In this document: piece by piece, positions 53,491 to 61,811 of the stretch
Numbering within the stretch: position 1 is the first letter of the stretch
Layout of the letters: each line of letters opens with the position of its first letter
Assembly: GCF_900103875.1 (NCBI RefSeq)
Contig: NZ_LT629705.1
Location: 6,438,879-6,502,878 of the forward strand
DNA length: 64,000 nucleotides
Reading direction: 5' to 3'
From: Pseudomonas arsenicoxydans
Lineage (GTDB): Bacteria > Pseudomonadota > Gammaproteobacteria > Pseudomonadales > Pseudomonadaceae
Made by a program: the position numbers and the translations under genes
The notes under the pieces: generated by a model
The model's database searches: none
What the model was told of the DNA's origin: nothing
Seen by the model: only the letters and a program-made list of their open reading frames with translations

Positions 53491-53834
53491 GCGTCTTCCC
53501 CGGTGAGTGACAGAAGGCCCCACCCTACTGCCGCACGTTGGGAGCGATAAGCGCACCAAGGAGGTATTCGCGGTGTACCTCTTAAGTATGAATGCCCAGA
53601 TGGGACGCGGGTTTGCGCCGGGTATGGATGGGCTGGATGGAGGGTTATCAGCCAGATGCATGAACGGATCGGACGCTGATCTGTAGTCACTACCAAAGGC
53701 TGCTACAAAGAAGGGGGGAAAGTTTGGACTGTTGCTCAGGCTGCAACACTGCATGTCGCGAATCGCTATTTTTCCTTAGGGCTCAACGGCTTATTCTTGC
53801 CGGGCTTTGAAGGTGAACCGCCAGAAAGCACGCA

Positions 53835-53984
53835 GCGATGACGTGTGATCAATCCACATCATCGCTGACAGAATCCAGATGAATCGATGCTTATCGATTG
53901 ATCGCCCTGAGTACACTGACGTTGATTTGTAGCTCCTTGATTCAACGTCTTGCTTTGGCCGCTGCGTTTGCAGCGGCCTTTTTT
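53835..53984 (+). ncRNA. Candidate structured small RNA ending in an intrinsic terminator
   Basis: Four hairpins follow one another on the plus strand. They are GCGATGA/TCATCGC at 53835-53865, AATCGAT/ATCGATT with a 4-base loop at 53882-53899, GACGTTGA/TCAACGTC at 53918-53949, and a terminator GGCCGCTGC/GCAGCGGCC (53957-53965 with 53970-53978) with six T residues. Both flanking genes are on the minus strand, so no protein gene explains this plus-strand terminator. A possible -10 TACACT lies at 53912-53917, which would give an RNA of about 65 nt; a longer RNA from about 53830 is equally possible. I cannot assign a known family from sight. Confidence 0.5.
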
Positions 53985-54062
53985 ATGGGCGATGGTTTTG
54001 TGGCGAGGGGAACAATCCGGGGCATGGCAGGGCTCTGAAAATCCCTGCGCAACACATCAACG

Positions 54063-54974
54063 TCAAATCGAATACTTCTGCAAATTCGCCATCATTTCCT
54101 TCAGCGCCTCGATGTTGTCCTTCGGATGCGCTGCGCCTTCGAAATCACAAATCTGCTGCCAATGCGCCGCCACATCCTCCGGCGAGAACCCCTCCCGCGG
54201 ATCAAACCCGGCGCCCAGGCTACGCTCCCAACGCACTTTGCCCATCCAGCCGCCGCCGACTTCAAACAGCCCGGAAGTCTCCTGGCAGGTTTCGCTGGCC
54301 AAGTACACCACCAACGGGCTCACCAGTTCTGGCTTGAGTTGCTCGAACACTTGCGGCGGAATCAGGCCTTCGGTCATGCGGGTGCCGCCGGTTGGGGCGA
54401 TGGCATTGACCAGGATGTTGTTCTTGCGGCCTTCGATGGCGAGTGTGCGGGTCAGGCCGTAGAGGCCGAGTTTGGCCATGCCGTAGTTGGATTGGCCGAA
54501 GTTGCCATAGATGCCCGAGGTCGAGGCGGTAAAGATCACGCGGCCATAGTTTTGCTCGCGCATGTGCGGCCAGGCGGCGCGGGTGACTTTGTAGGCACCT
54601 TCGACGTGGACGCGGTAAACCAGGTCCCAATCGGCGTCATCCATTTTGTGGAAGGTCTTGTCGCGCAGGATCCCGGCGTTGTTGACCACCACATCGATGC
54701 GGCCGAAGGCATCGAGGGCGTGCTGGACGATCTTGTCGCCGTCGGTGACGGAGTCGTGGTTGGCCTCGGCGATACCGCCGGCCTCGCGAATTTCTGCCAC
54801 GACGCGGTCTGCCGCCGAAGCGTTGGCGCCTTCACCTTGCGCCGAGCCGCCCAGATCGTTGACCAGCACTCTGGCGCCCTGTTTGGCGAACAGCAGCGCG
54901 TGCGCACGGCCCAGGCCGCCGCCTGCACCGGTGACGATCACGACTTTATCTTCGAAGCGCACAGACTCATTCAT
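54063..54974 (-). CDS. Short-chain dehydrogenase, 3-hydroxyacyl-CoA (MFE-2) type
   Basis: A 303-aa NAD(P)-dependent dehydrogenase. It has VIVTGAGGGLGRAHALLFAKQGARVLVNDLGGS at the N-terminus, NNAGILRDKTFHKM, the catalytic Ser in FTASTSGIYGNFGQ and the YGMAK active-site Tyr and Lys. The GRAHALL/DLGG pattern and the extended C-terminus (SGLFEVGGGWMGKVRWERS) resemble the hydroxyacyl-CoA dehydrogenase unit of MFE-2 proteins. The ATG at 54974 is the second in frame, chosen because the Rossmann fold follows directly. Neighbouring hydrolase and aldolase genes have the same direction; the substrate is unknown. Confidence 0.88.
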   Translation of the reverse strand: MNESVRFEDKVVIVTGAGGGLGRAHALLFAKQGARVLVNDLGGSAQGEGANASAADRVVAEIREAGGIAEANHDSVTDGDKIVQHALDAFGRIDVVVNNAGILRDKTFHKMDDADWDLVYRVHVEGAYKVTRAAWPHMREQNYGRVIFTASTSGIYGNFGQSNYGMAKLGLYGLTRTLAIEGRKNNILVNAIAPTGGTRMTEGLIPPQVFEQLKPELVSPLVVYLASETCQETSGLFEVGGGWMGKVRWERSLGAGFDPREGFSPEDVAAHWQQICDFEGAAHPKDNIEALKEMMANLQKYSI

Positions 54975-55084
54975 GGGGAAACTCCAGCAGGCCAAGGACA
55001 ATAAGCCCGAGTGTCAGGCACGGCGCTGCGGCTCACAATGAACAAGGGTGGGGCTGAATGGTGCTCGATAAGGCTGGGGGATAA

Positions 55085-55987
55085 TCAGGAACAGGCCACT
55101 TTGAGCGGTGGTGAAACCAGCCGATCACGAAACTCGAGGTAATGTTTGAGTACCAGGGCCGGGGCCTCCGATTGCGGGTAATGACCGATGTCGGGCAACA
55201 GGACCGTGTCCGGGTCCGGGATCAGTTCCCGATAGCGCTTGACCATGTGCGCACCGGAAATGGGATCGACCTCACCGTCAATCACTCGCAACGGCACTTC
55301 ACCACGCTGCATGGCGCCGACCCAGCGCTCGCGCTGGACACGCCGCTCGGGAATGTAGGCGATGAGTTTGTGCATGATTCGTGGGCCGTGATTGCTGTCG
55401 ATCAAGCTCCAGAAATCATCCATCTCACTTTCGCTGGGGTGTGTTTTCGAGCCGAATATCTGCCGGAAACTCTTTACCAGCCCGTCGCGGGTAAAGGCTC
55501 GCCCGATCATCCAGCCCAAGGGGCTGAGCAAGAGTTTTTGCATCAGCACCGGACGATGGGTTTCAGGAAACAGGCCACCGTTGAGGAACACACAACTGGC
55601 GATATCCACGCGGGTCTCGTAATGCCGCGCCAACAACTCCTGGGCCACGCTGTCGCCATAATCATGGGCCAACAGGTGCACCGGCCGTTCGACATTCAAG
55701 TGTGCGAGCAAGGCCTGCTGCAGATCGGCCTGCTCCAGCAAGCTGTATTCATGGTTGGCCGGTTTGGCGGAATCGCCAAAGCCAAGCATGTCGCAGGCAA
55801 TCACTCGATAGCGCTGCGCCAGCGGCTGCCACAGGTAATGCCAGTCCCAACTGGCTGTCGGGAAGCCATGAATGAGCAACAGCGGCTCACCCTGCCCCGC
55901 TGTCCAGTAACGAATGGTCTGGCCACGAAATACAAACGTCTGGCCGCGTTTACGCCAGACACACAGGGGGATCTCGGCGAGTTGCAT
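55085..55987 (-). CDS. Alpha/beta hydrolase with Asp nucleophile
   Basis: A 300-aa hydrolase similar to epoxide hydrolases, haloalkane dehalogenases and MEST-type proteins. The oxyanion-hole motif LLLIHGFPTASWDW is near residue 36. The nucleophile elbow is LLAHDYGDSVAQELL, so the nucleophile is Asp and not Ser. The acid DGEVDPISGAH and a His in LLPDIGHYPQSEAP complete the triad. Its ATG overlaps the aldolase stop by one base (TAATG), so the two are coupled. In memory of PAO1 this position is annotated as an epoxide hydrolase. Confidence 0.88.
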   Translation of the reverse strand: MQLAEIPLCVWRKRGQTFVFRGQTIRYWTAGQGEPLLLIHGFPTASWDWHYLWQPLAQRYRVIACDMLGFGDSAKPANHEYSLLEQADLQQALLAHLNVERPVHLLAHDYGDSVAQELLARHYETRVDIASCVFLNGGLFPETHRPVLMQKLLLSPLGWMIGRAFTRDGLVKSFRQIFGSKTHPSESEMDDFWSLIDSNHGPRIMHKLIAYIPERRVQRERWVGAMQRGEVPLRVIDGEVDPISGAHMVKRYRELIPDPDTVLLPDIGHYPQSEAPALVLKHYLEFRDRLVSPPLKVACS

Positions 55988-56769
55988 TAGAGTTTATAAC
56001 CCGGGTCTTGTTGATCGAGTTTGCGCAGCAGCGCAGGCCAGGCCAGCGCGCCACCCATTCCTTGAGCACTTTTAGTAACGCCGGCGATCATCGCCTTGGC
56101 GCCCGCCAGAATCTGCGGTTCGATGGCAATCAGTTCAGCGCCACCACCCTGCGCCATGACCTGGATATCGCAGGCGCGCTGGAAGGTGAACATCATCAGG
56201 AACGTATCGGCGATGGTGCCGCCACAGGTCAGCAGACCGTGGTTATGCAACATCAGGAAGTTGTTTTGGCCAAGGTCGGCTTGCAGGCGCGCCTTCTCTT
56301 CGTGGTTCAGCGCAACGCCTTCGTACGCGTGGTACGCCAGGCTGGACAGCACAAACAACGACTGCTGACTGATCGGCAGAATGCCCTGTTTTTGCGCCGA
56401 TACCGCGACGCCCGACGCCGTGTGGGTGTGCAGTACACAGACCACATCGTGACGCACTTCATGCACGGCGCTGTGAATGGTGTAACCGGCCGGGTTGATT
56501 TCGTAAGGGCTGTCCATCAGCTTGTTGCCGGCCTGATCGACCTTGACCAGGCTTGAGGCGGTGATCTCGTGAAACATCAACCCGAACGGGTTGATCAGGA
56601 AATCTTCGGTGCCCGGCACCTTGGCCGAGATGTGCGTAAAGATCAGATCATCCCAGCCATGCGCGGCAACCAGACGGTAGCAGGCAGCCAGGTCGACGCG
56701 GGTCTGCCACTCGGCGGCACTGACCTGGTTTTTGACATTGTGGGGTGATTGGACGGGGGCAACATTCAC
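55987..56769 (-). CDS. Class II aldolase/adducin-family protein
   Basis: A 260-aa cytoplasmic protein. The zinc-binding histidines are seen in VVCVLHTHTASGVAVSA and LMLHNHGLLTCGGTIADTF. The N-terminal acidic residue region LAACYRLVAAHGWDDLIFTHISAKVPG is typical of the family. Members act on small sugar phosphates or related aldols; this subgroup has no assigned substrate. It precedes the hydrolase in a two-gene operon. The start is preceded by AGGAGG at good spacing. Confidence 0.88.
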   Translation of the reverse strand: MNVAPVQSPHNVKNQVSAAEWQTRVDLAACYRLVAAHGWDDLIFTHISAKVPGTEDFLINPFGLMFHEITASSLVKVDQAGNKLMDSPYEINPAGYTIHSAVHEVRHDVVCVLHTHTASGVAVSAQKQGILPISQQSLFVLSSLAYHAYEGVALNHEEKARLQADLGQNNFLMLHNHGLLTCGGTIADTFLMMFTFQRACDIQVMAQGGGAELIAIEPQILAGAKAMIAGVTKSAQGMGGALAWPALLRKLDQQDPGYKL

Positions 56770-56901
56770 GGCAAGGACCTCCTGTTCTTATTGTTTTACT
56801 GTCGTCTCAGCAGTCTAGTCAGCCCCGGGATTTCGTGTAGTTGCATTGGCAGCCAGCTTGATGGCCCAACGAGTCAGTTCAGGCCAAGACCTGGATCCAT
56901 G

Positions 56902-57588
56902 TCAAAGGATTGCCGCCAGTAATGGTGCGCAAAACAAATTCAGCAGGCCCGTCAGCACCATGACAAGTCCCGCCACCGAACCTTCTTCACCGCCGACTTC
57001 ATGGGCCCGGCTGACACCGGCACCGTGCGCGCCAACGCCAAACAGCGCGCCCCGTGCCAAGGCGCTGCGCAGCGGCAGCCACTTGAGCAGTATGCCGCCG
57101 AGCATCGCCCCGAATACGCCGGTGAACATCACGAACACCGCCGTCAGTTCCGGAACACCGCCGAGCTCATGAGCCAGGGGCATGGCAAACGGCGTGGTGA
57201 TTGAGCGTGGCACCAGTGACAGGGTCACGGAACTGTCCAGCGCCAGCGCCTTGGCCAGACCGAATGAAGTGCCGATGGACGCCGCACTGCCCGCCAGCAT
57301 GCCAAGCAGCAACGCCGACCAATGCCGCATCAGCATTTGCCGCTGTTGCCAGATCGGCACGGCAAACGCGACAGTCACCGGGCCCAGCACCCACATCAGC
57401 CAATGGGTGTCGCTCGAATATTCGGAATAGGCGGTATGCAGCGGTACCGCGAGCGCCATCAGCAGCGCCGGAACCAGAATCAGCGGCGATAACAGATAAC
57501 GCCCGGTGCGTCGATAGATCCAGCGACTGAACACATAAGCCAGCAGCGTGAAGGCCAGCCAGAACATCGGCATCAGCTCAAGCTTCAT
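56902..57588 (-). CDS. LrgB/CidB-family membrane protein
   Basis: A 228-aa inner-membrane protein with about six to seven hydrophobic segments. It has the family motifs SPLILVPALLMALAVPLHTAYSEYSSDT, LGPVTVAFAVPIWQQ and ALDSSVTLSLVPRSITTPFAMPLAHELGG. LrgB/CidB proteins work with LrgA/CidA as holin-like or pyruvate-transport modules. Its start overlaps the cidA-like gene by 11 bases. Confidence 0.9.
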   Translation of the reverse strand: MKLELMPMFWLAFTLLAYVFSRWIYRRTGRYLLSPLILVPALLMALAVPLHTAYSEYSSDTHWLMWVLGPVTVAFAVPIWQQRQMLMRHWSALLLGMLAGSAASIGTSFGLAKALALDSSVTLSLVPRSITTPFAMPLAHELGGVPELTAVFVMFTGVFGAMLGGILLKWLPLRSALARGALFGVGAHGAGVSRAHEVGGEEGSVAGLVMVLTGLLNLFCAPLLAAIL

Positions 57589-57964
57589 GGGGCCTCCTCA
57601 AACGCACTACCGCTTCCACGGTAAACGCCGTCACGAGCATCACCATCAGCGTACTCATGCCGATCACCAGCAGAATCCGCCAGCCGTCATTGCGCATCAG
57701 GCCGCCATAATCGAGAAGGCTCATCAGCGCTGGAATAAAGAACAACAGCATCTCGGCCATCAACAAACCTGCACCCATTTGCAACATCGCCGGTTTGACC
57801 CCGCCTATGGCGAAGGCCAGCAGCAACAATGCCATGCCAATGACGCCGCCCGGGATCGGCCAGGAAAACCATGCGCTGATTGCGCAGCCGAGCAGATAAA
57901 TGCCAAGCAGCACGGCCAATTCAGTCACCAGTCGAGCCAGTTTTTTCAGGGTTGATGCATGCAT
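57578..57964 (-). CDS. CidA/LrgA-family holin-like protein
   Basis: A 128-aa membrane protein with four hydrophobic segments. Motifs LAVLLGIYLLGCAISAWFSWPIPGGVIGMALLLLAFAIG and the AGLLMAEMLLFFIPALMSLLDYG stretch are family signatures. It forms a two-gene unit with the downstream lrgB-like gene and lies divergent to a LysR gene, as in cidR-cidAB systems. Confidence 0.9.
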   Translation of the reverse strand: MHASTLKKLARLVTELAVLLGIYLLGCAISAWFSWPIPGGVIGMALLLLAFAIGGVKPAMLQMGAGLLMAEMLLFFIPALMSLLDYGGLMRNDGWRILLVIGMSTLMVMLVTAFTVEAVVRLRRPHEA

Positions 57965-58067
57965 GATGTCGGTCCTCTCAAGGGCTCATTTTACGGAGCA
58001 TACCCCCATCACCAAAACGAATTGTTAGACTCGATACCATTCCAATCTGGAATCAGGAATCAGGCCC

Positions 58068-58964
58068 ATGGAATTCAAACAGCTACGCAGCTTCGTCGAA
58101 GTGATGCATCAAGGGGGGTTCACTCAAGCCGCCAAAACCCTGCACCTCAGCCAATCCGCGGTGAGCAAGCAAGTCGCGCAACTGGAACAGAGCCTGGGCA
58201 CCCCGCTGCTCGAGCGCCTGGGATCGCAGTTGCGCCTGACCGCCGCTGGCAGCGTGGTCCTGCAACGGGCTGAAGGCATGCTTCGGCTGCGCAACGAGTT
58301 GCTCAGCGAACTGGATGACTTAAGCCAACTGGCACGTGGGGAACTGCGTCTGGGGCTGCCGCTACTGGGCAGCGATGCGCTGTTTGCCGAGTTGTTTGCC
58401 GAGTACCGGCGTCGCTATCCGAACATCAGCATTCAGTTGCTTGAGGGCGGCAGCCTGAACATCGAACAGGCGGTACTGAGCGGTGAGCTGGAGCTCGGCG
58501 GCAGTCTTTTGCCCAAGGATCCGCAGTTTGCCTTTCAACCCTTCTGCGATGAACCGCTGGACGCATTGCTACCGGCCGATCATCCGCTAGCGACAAAGAC
58601 CGTGATCGGATTGGAGGAATTGGCCGACACCCCGTTTCTGCTGTATCAGCGCAGCTTCGTGCTCAACGACCGATTGCTCCAGGCCTGCCATCAACTGGGA
58701 TTTACCCCCAAGGAAGGCGGGCGCAGCGGTCAGGCGGATTTTTTGGCGGCATTGGTGGCCGCAGGTCAAGGCGTGGTGTTGTTGCCCAGCGTGGTGGCGC
58801 GCGGGCTGGTGCGGCCAGGCGTGGTGCGCCTGACCTTGAAGGCCCCGAGCTATTTGCGCTGGGACATCGCCTTTATCTGGCGTGAGGGTGCGTACTTGTC
58901 CAAAGCCGCGCAAGCCTGGCTCGCCCTGTTGCGCGAGCGGCCAGTCAGCTCCGCAGCGCGCTGA
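58068..58964 (+). CDS. LysR-family regulator, divergent from cidA-lrgB
   Basis: A 298-aa LysR-type regulator. The helix-turn-helix FVEVMHQGGFTQAAKTLHLSQSAVSKQVAQLEQSLGTPLLERLG is at residues 9-52, and the effector domain follows (LRLGLPLLGSDALFAELFAEYRRRYPNISIQLLEGG). It is divergent from the cidA-like gene, 103 bases away, and probably regulates it, like CidR. Its 3' end overlaps the convergent flavodoxin gene by 20 bases. Confidence 0.9.
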   Translation: MEFKQLRSFVEVMHQGGFTQAAKTLHLSQSAVSKQVAQLEQSLGTPLLERLGSQLRLTAAGSVVLQRAEGMLRLRNELLSELDDLSQLARGELRLGLPLLGSDALFAELFAEYRRRYPNISIQLLEGGSLNIEQAVLSGELELGGSLLPKDPQFAFQPFCDEPLDALLPADHPLATKTVIGLEELADTPFLLYQRSFVLNDRLLQACHQLGFTPKEGGRSGQADFLAALVAAGQGVVLLPSVVARGLVRPGVVRLTLKAPSYLRWDIAFIWREGAYLSKAAQAWLALLRERPVSSAAR

Positions 58965-59400
58965 CGAACTCAGCCAGCCAAGGTTCGGCGTCGGTTTCCG
59001 GGGTGACGCTTTCACTGGCGTCCAGACGCAGCATGGGCAGCACTTCGCGCACGCCAAGTTCACTGAACAATTCACGCATCTGCTCGCCGCCACCGCAGAA
59101 GGTATCGCCATAACTCGCATCGCCCAGGCCGATGACTGCGCCGGGCAAACCGCGCCAGGCGGCAGGCAACTGGTCACGGATCGTTGAATACAAGGGTTGC
59201 AGGTTGTCCGGCAACTCGCCCATGCCGGTGGTTGAGGTCACCGCCAAAAACGCTTGCGGGCCGAAAGCCTGGACTTCGGCGATCGTCGCGCGCGGGTTGT
59301 GCCAGGTCTCAAAACCCGCGGCATTCAAAATAGCCGCGGCGTGGCGGGCAACTTCTTCAGCCGTGCCGTACACCGAGCCGGAAATGATGGCAACTTTCAT
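58945..59400 (-). CDS. Flavodoxin/MioC-family protein
   Basis: A 151-aa FMN-binding electron carrier. The phosphate-binding loop ISGSVYGTAEEVARHAA is near the N-terminus; the isoalloxazine loops are VTSTTGMGELPDNLQPLY and IGLGDASYGDTFCGGGEQM. It has the short-flavodoxin MioC layout. The ATG at 59400 is used because the codon before it is TTG. The partner reductase is unknown. It lies divergent to the LOV photoreceptor gene, 100 bases away, but a functional link is only a guess. Confidence 0.9.
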   Translation of the reverse strand: MKVAIISGSVYGTAEEVARHAAAILNAAGFETWHNPRATIAEVQAFGPQAFLAVTSTTGMGELPDNLQPLYSTIRDQLPAAWRGLPGAVIGLGDASYGDTFCGGGEQMRELFSELGVREVLPMLRLDASESVTPETDAEPWLAEFVSALRS

Positions 59401-59500
59401 CAATCGATCCTGAAGCAGAGTAAAAACACAGATATTAACAGCACAGGCTCGTTTGATCTTTTAGAATGCAAATCCATATCAATACGGAAAGGATTCTCCG

Positions 59501-59959
59501 ATGATCAACGCTCAACTGCTGCAAATGGTGATCAACGCTTCCAATGACGGCATCGTGATTGCCGAAAAAGAGGGCGACCAGGACACCATCCTGATTTACG
59601 TGAATCCTGCATTCGAACGCCTCACGGGTTACACGAGCGAAGAAATCCTCTACCAGGATTGCCGCTTTCTGCAGTCAGGTGACCGGGATCAAGACGCCTT
59701 GGCGACGATTCGCGAGGCAGTGAGCAGCGGCGGATCCTGCCGGGAGATTCTGAGGAACTACCGCAAGGACGGCACGCCGTTCTGGAACGAACTGTCCCTT
59801 TCTACAATGAAAAATCCGAGCGACGGACAGACTTACTTTGTCGGCGTACAGAAAGATGTCACCGTTCAGGTCAAGGCACAGCAGCGAGTTACGCAATTGG
59901 AAGCGCAAGTGGCGCAGTTGCAGGCCGAACTAGCCGCGTTAAAAAGCGACGAACGGTAA
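59501..59959 (+). CDS. Short LOV blue-light photoreceptor
   Basis: A 152-aa LOV protein like the short LOV proteins of P. putida (PpSB1/PpSB2 type). The PAS/LOV core spans residues about 10-120. The flavin-reactive Cys is residue 54 in YQDCRFLQSGDRDQD, and NPAFERLTGYTSEEI, NYRKDGTPFWNELSLS and YFVGVQKDVT are LOV hallmarks. A C-terminal coiled coil (QQRVTQLEAQVAQLQAELAAL) replaces any output domain, so it must act through partner proteins. In P. putida a short LOV protein works with LitR-like MerR regulators, and such a regulator lies 0.7 kb downstream. A AAGGAT-like site precedes the ATG. Confidence 0.95.
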   Translation: MINAQLLQMVINASNDGIVIAEKEGDQDTILIYVNPAFERLTGYTSEEILYQDCRFLQSGDRDQDALATIREAVSSGGSCREILRNYRKDGTPFWNELSLSTMKNPSDGQTYFVGVQKDVTVQVKAQQRVTQLEAQVAQLQAELAALKSDER

Positions 59960-59978
59960 AAACAAAACGGCGAATTAA

Positions 59979-60638
59979 GTGTCATTAACTACAATCACCG
60001 ATGAATTTGTATCTTTTTCTTTCGAGCAAGCCATGCATCGCGACGCACTCCTGACCCAGGATGAGCTGGATTTTATCCAGACCATGCAACACAACCCGCA
60101 GCTCAATGTGCGGGATGCGACGTCGAGCCTGCTCGTTAACGGTGGTTCGCAAATCCGTGATTTGCTCACGCGCCTCGCGGCACATGAGCAGGTCACCATC
60201 CAGGCCAACTTCGAAAACCAGCAAATGACCTTTCCGCTGCACCTGGTGGAAGACGAGTTTCATGCGCTGCATTTACGCCTGGGGGTGCCGAGTATTTACG
60301 AAGACGGGCCGATGATCCGTCCGTGGCGCCTGACGCTCGAAGAGCCGGTTGCGCTTGAGAATGCCAAGGGCCAACCCGGTACGATGTGGGTGCACGAAAT
60401 ATCGTTCAAAGGGGTGTTGCTGGAGGTCCGTAACAAGACCAAACCGCCCAAGCACTTTGCGTTGTGGTTCAGCCCTTCAGGCTATGAACGCATTGCGTTG
60501 CGCGGCACCTTCGAGCGTGAAACAGAACAAGGGTTTTACGCCTACGAACTAAGCCAGACCGACAAGGACGAGACCGAGCGCCTGCGCCAGTACATCCTTC
60601 AACAGCATCGTCTGACACACCCTGCGCTGCACATCTGA
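59979..60638 (+). CDS. Unknown protein with a degenerate PilZ-like domain
   Basis: A 219-aa cytoplasmic protein. The N-terminal part (about residues 20-100: LLVNGGSQIRDLLTRLAAHEQVTIQANFENQQMTFPLHLVEDEF) resembles the YcgR N-domain. The C-terminal half has RPWRLTLEEPVAL followed by VHEISFKGVLLEV, which recalls the PilZ pattern of Arg residues and D/NxSxxG, but the Asp is Glu and the Arg pair is shortened. Cyclic-di-GMP binding is therefore doubtful. It starts at a GTG 20 bases after the LOV gene; an ATG at 60033 is an alternative. It probably shares the LOV transcript and is convergent with the LitR-like gene, 4 bases away. This is a weak family assignment. Confidence 0.6.
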   Translation: MSLTTITDEFVSFSFEQAMHRDALLTQDELDFIQTMQHNPQLNVRDATSSLLVNGGSQIRDLLTRLAAHEQVTIQANFENQQMTFPLHLVEDEFHALHLRLGVPSIYEDGPMIRPWRLTLEEPVALENAKGQPGTMWVHEISFKGVLLEVRNKTKPPKHFALWFSPSGYERIALRGTFERETEQGFYAYELSQTDKDETERLRQYILQQHRLTHPALHI

Positions 60639-60641
60639 AAC

Positions 60642-61601
60642 TCAGGTATCCAGGTTTCCTGCCAGGAACTGTTTCATGCGCTGGCGCATCACCGTCCCCT
60701 CATTACCCAGACATCCGATCGACGATCCGGCCAGGCTTTCCTGTGCCAGGTCCGACGCGTCGCCAGCCAGCAATAGCTGACAGTCCAGACTCATAGCCAG
60801 CCGATTCAAACGTCGAGGCAACTCGGCTGCCGGCGCATGATTGGACACCAGCACCAGTGCCTTGGGCTTGATCCGCTGGCAAACCAGGGCCAACTCGTCG
60901 AATGGCTGGCCGATAGCCAACAACTGAATCGCCGAATCGACGCTGCACAGGTACAGGGCCGTGATCAGTATTTCCAGCTCACGGGCTTGATCGGCCAAGG
61001 CACAGACGATGATCTGTCGCGGTTGCATGACACGCACCAACAGCAATCGTTGCAACACCCTGGAGCGCAGAAAACCGTCGAGAAAAAGCCATTCACTGGC
61101 TTGCCCGAACGTTTCATGGCGTTGAAGCAAATGTTTCCAGACCACCAGCAAAATGTCCTGGAATACGACCGTCAGGGGATAGCTGGAAAAAATCTGCCCA
61201 TAGACGTGCTCCAGTTGCACCTCGTCAAAGGCCGTGACCGCCGCCTGGACTTGCTGCTGCCACTGGATGTAGTCGGCCTGAACAAGATCCTTGGGGATTA
61301 GATGCGACAAGACCTGAAGAGGCTCGCTCTTGGCCAGTATCTTGCCGACCTTGCTGACGGCGACGCCGCGATCGATCCAGTCCAGGATGCTGCGAACTTT
61401 CTCGATATCGGCCATCGAGTACAGCCGATGCCCGCTTTCGGTGCGCGTGGGCTGGATCAACCCGTACCGTCGCTCCCAAGCGCGCAACGTGACCGGGTTT
61501 ATCCCCGTCAGGCGCGCCACCTCACGAATAGGAAAGAGATCCTCCCGCTGAAGGGAAAGATCCGCCTGTGAGGCAGAGCCAACGTCAGTCAGTACAGGCA
61601 T
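60642..61601 (-). CDS. LitR/CarH-like MerR regulator without the cobalamin-binding motif
   Basis: A 319-aa MerR-family regulator. The DNA-binding domain is typical (FPIREVARLTGINPVTLRAWERRYGLIQPTRTESGHRLY, residues 23-61). The rest has the size and helix pattern of the CarH/LitR sensory region, including a Rossmann-like half (RQIIVCALADQARELEILITALYLCS). In B12-type CarH the motif D/ExHxxG carries the cobalt-ligating His; here the matching place reads DQARELE, with no His. It therefore fits the class of pseudomonad LitR homologues that do not use B12 and instead depend on a short LOV partner (as reported in P. putida). It lies divergent from the gene at 61812, where its operators are expected. 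Confidence 0.88.
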   Translation of the reverse strand: MPVLTDVGSASQADLSLQREDLFPIREVARLTGINPVTLRAWERRYGLIQPTRTESGHRLYSMADIEKVRSILDWIDRGVAVSKVGKILAKSEPLQVLSHLIPKDLVQADYIQWQQQVQAAVTAFDEVQLEHVYGQIFSSYPLTVVFQDILLVVWKHLLQRHETFGQASEWLFLDGFLRSRVLQRLLLVRVMQPRQIIVCALADQARELEILITALYLCSVDSAIQLLAIGQPFDELALVCQRIKPKALVLVSNHAPAAELPRRLNRLAMSLDCQLLLAGDASDLAQESLAGSSIGCLGNEGTVMRQRMKQFLAGNLDT

Positions 61602-61811
61602 TGATAGTCGACGTCCGCGTTAAAATTGGATCCCATTCTAACTCTCCTGCCCTGTCACTATTCAACTCATTAATAAACGACGAATGTCATTGGTGTCATC
61701 CACACAATCAGGAATAATCCTTGCTTGTCTCAAGACGCAGCCCATCACCCCGGCGCTGCGCCTGGCGAAACTCCTATCCGGAGGGCCGCGATCGTTATAC
61801 GGAGATACACA

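Noticed and set aside
53491..53754. N-terminal extension of the DUF1302 protein by 88 residues
   Set aside because: The extension has no signal-like or conserved sequence, and a clear signal peptide begins at 53490.
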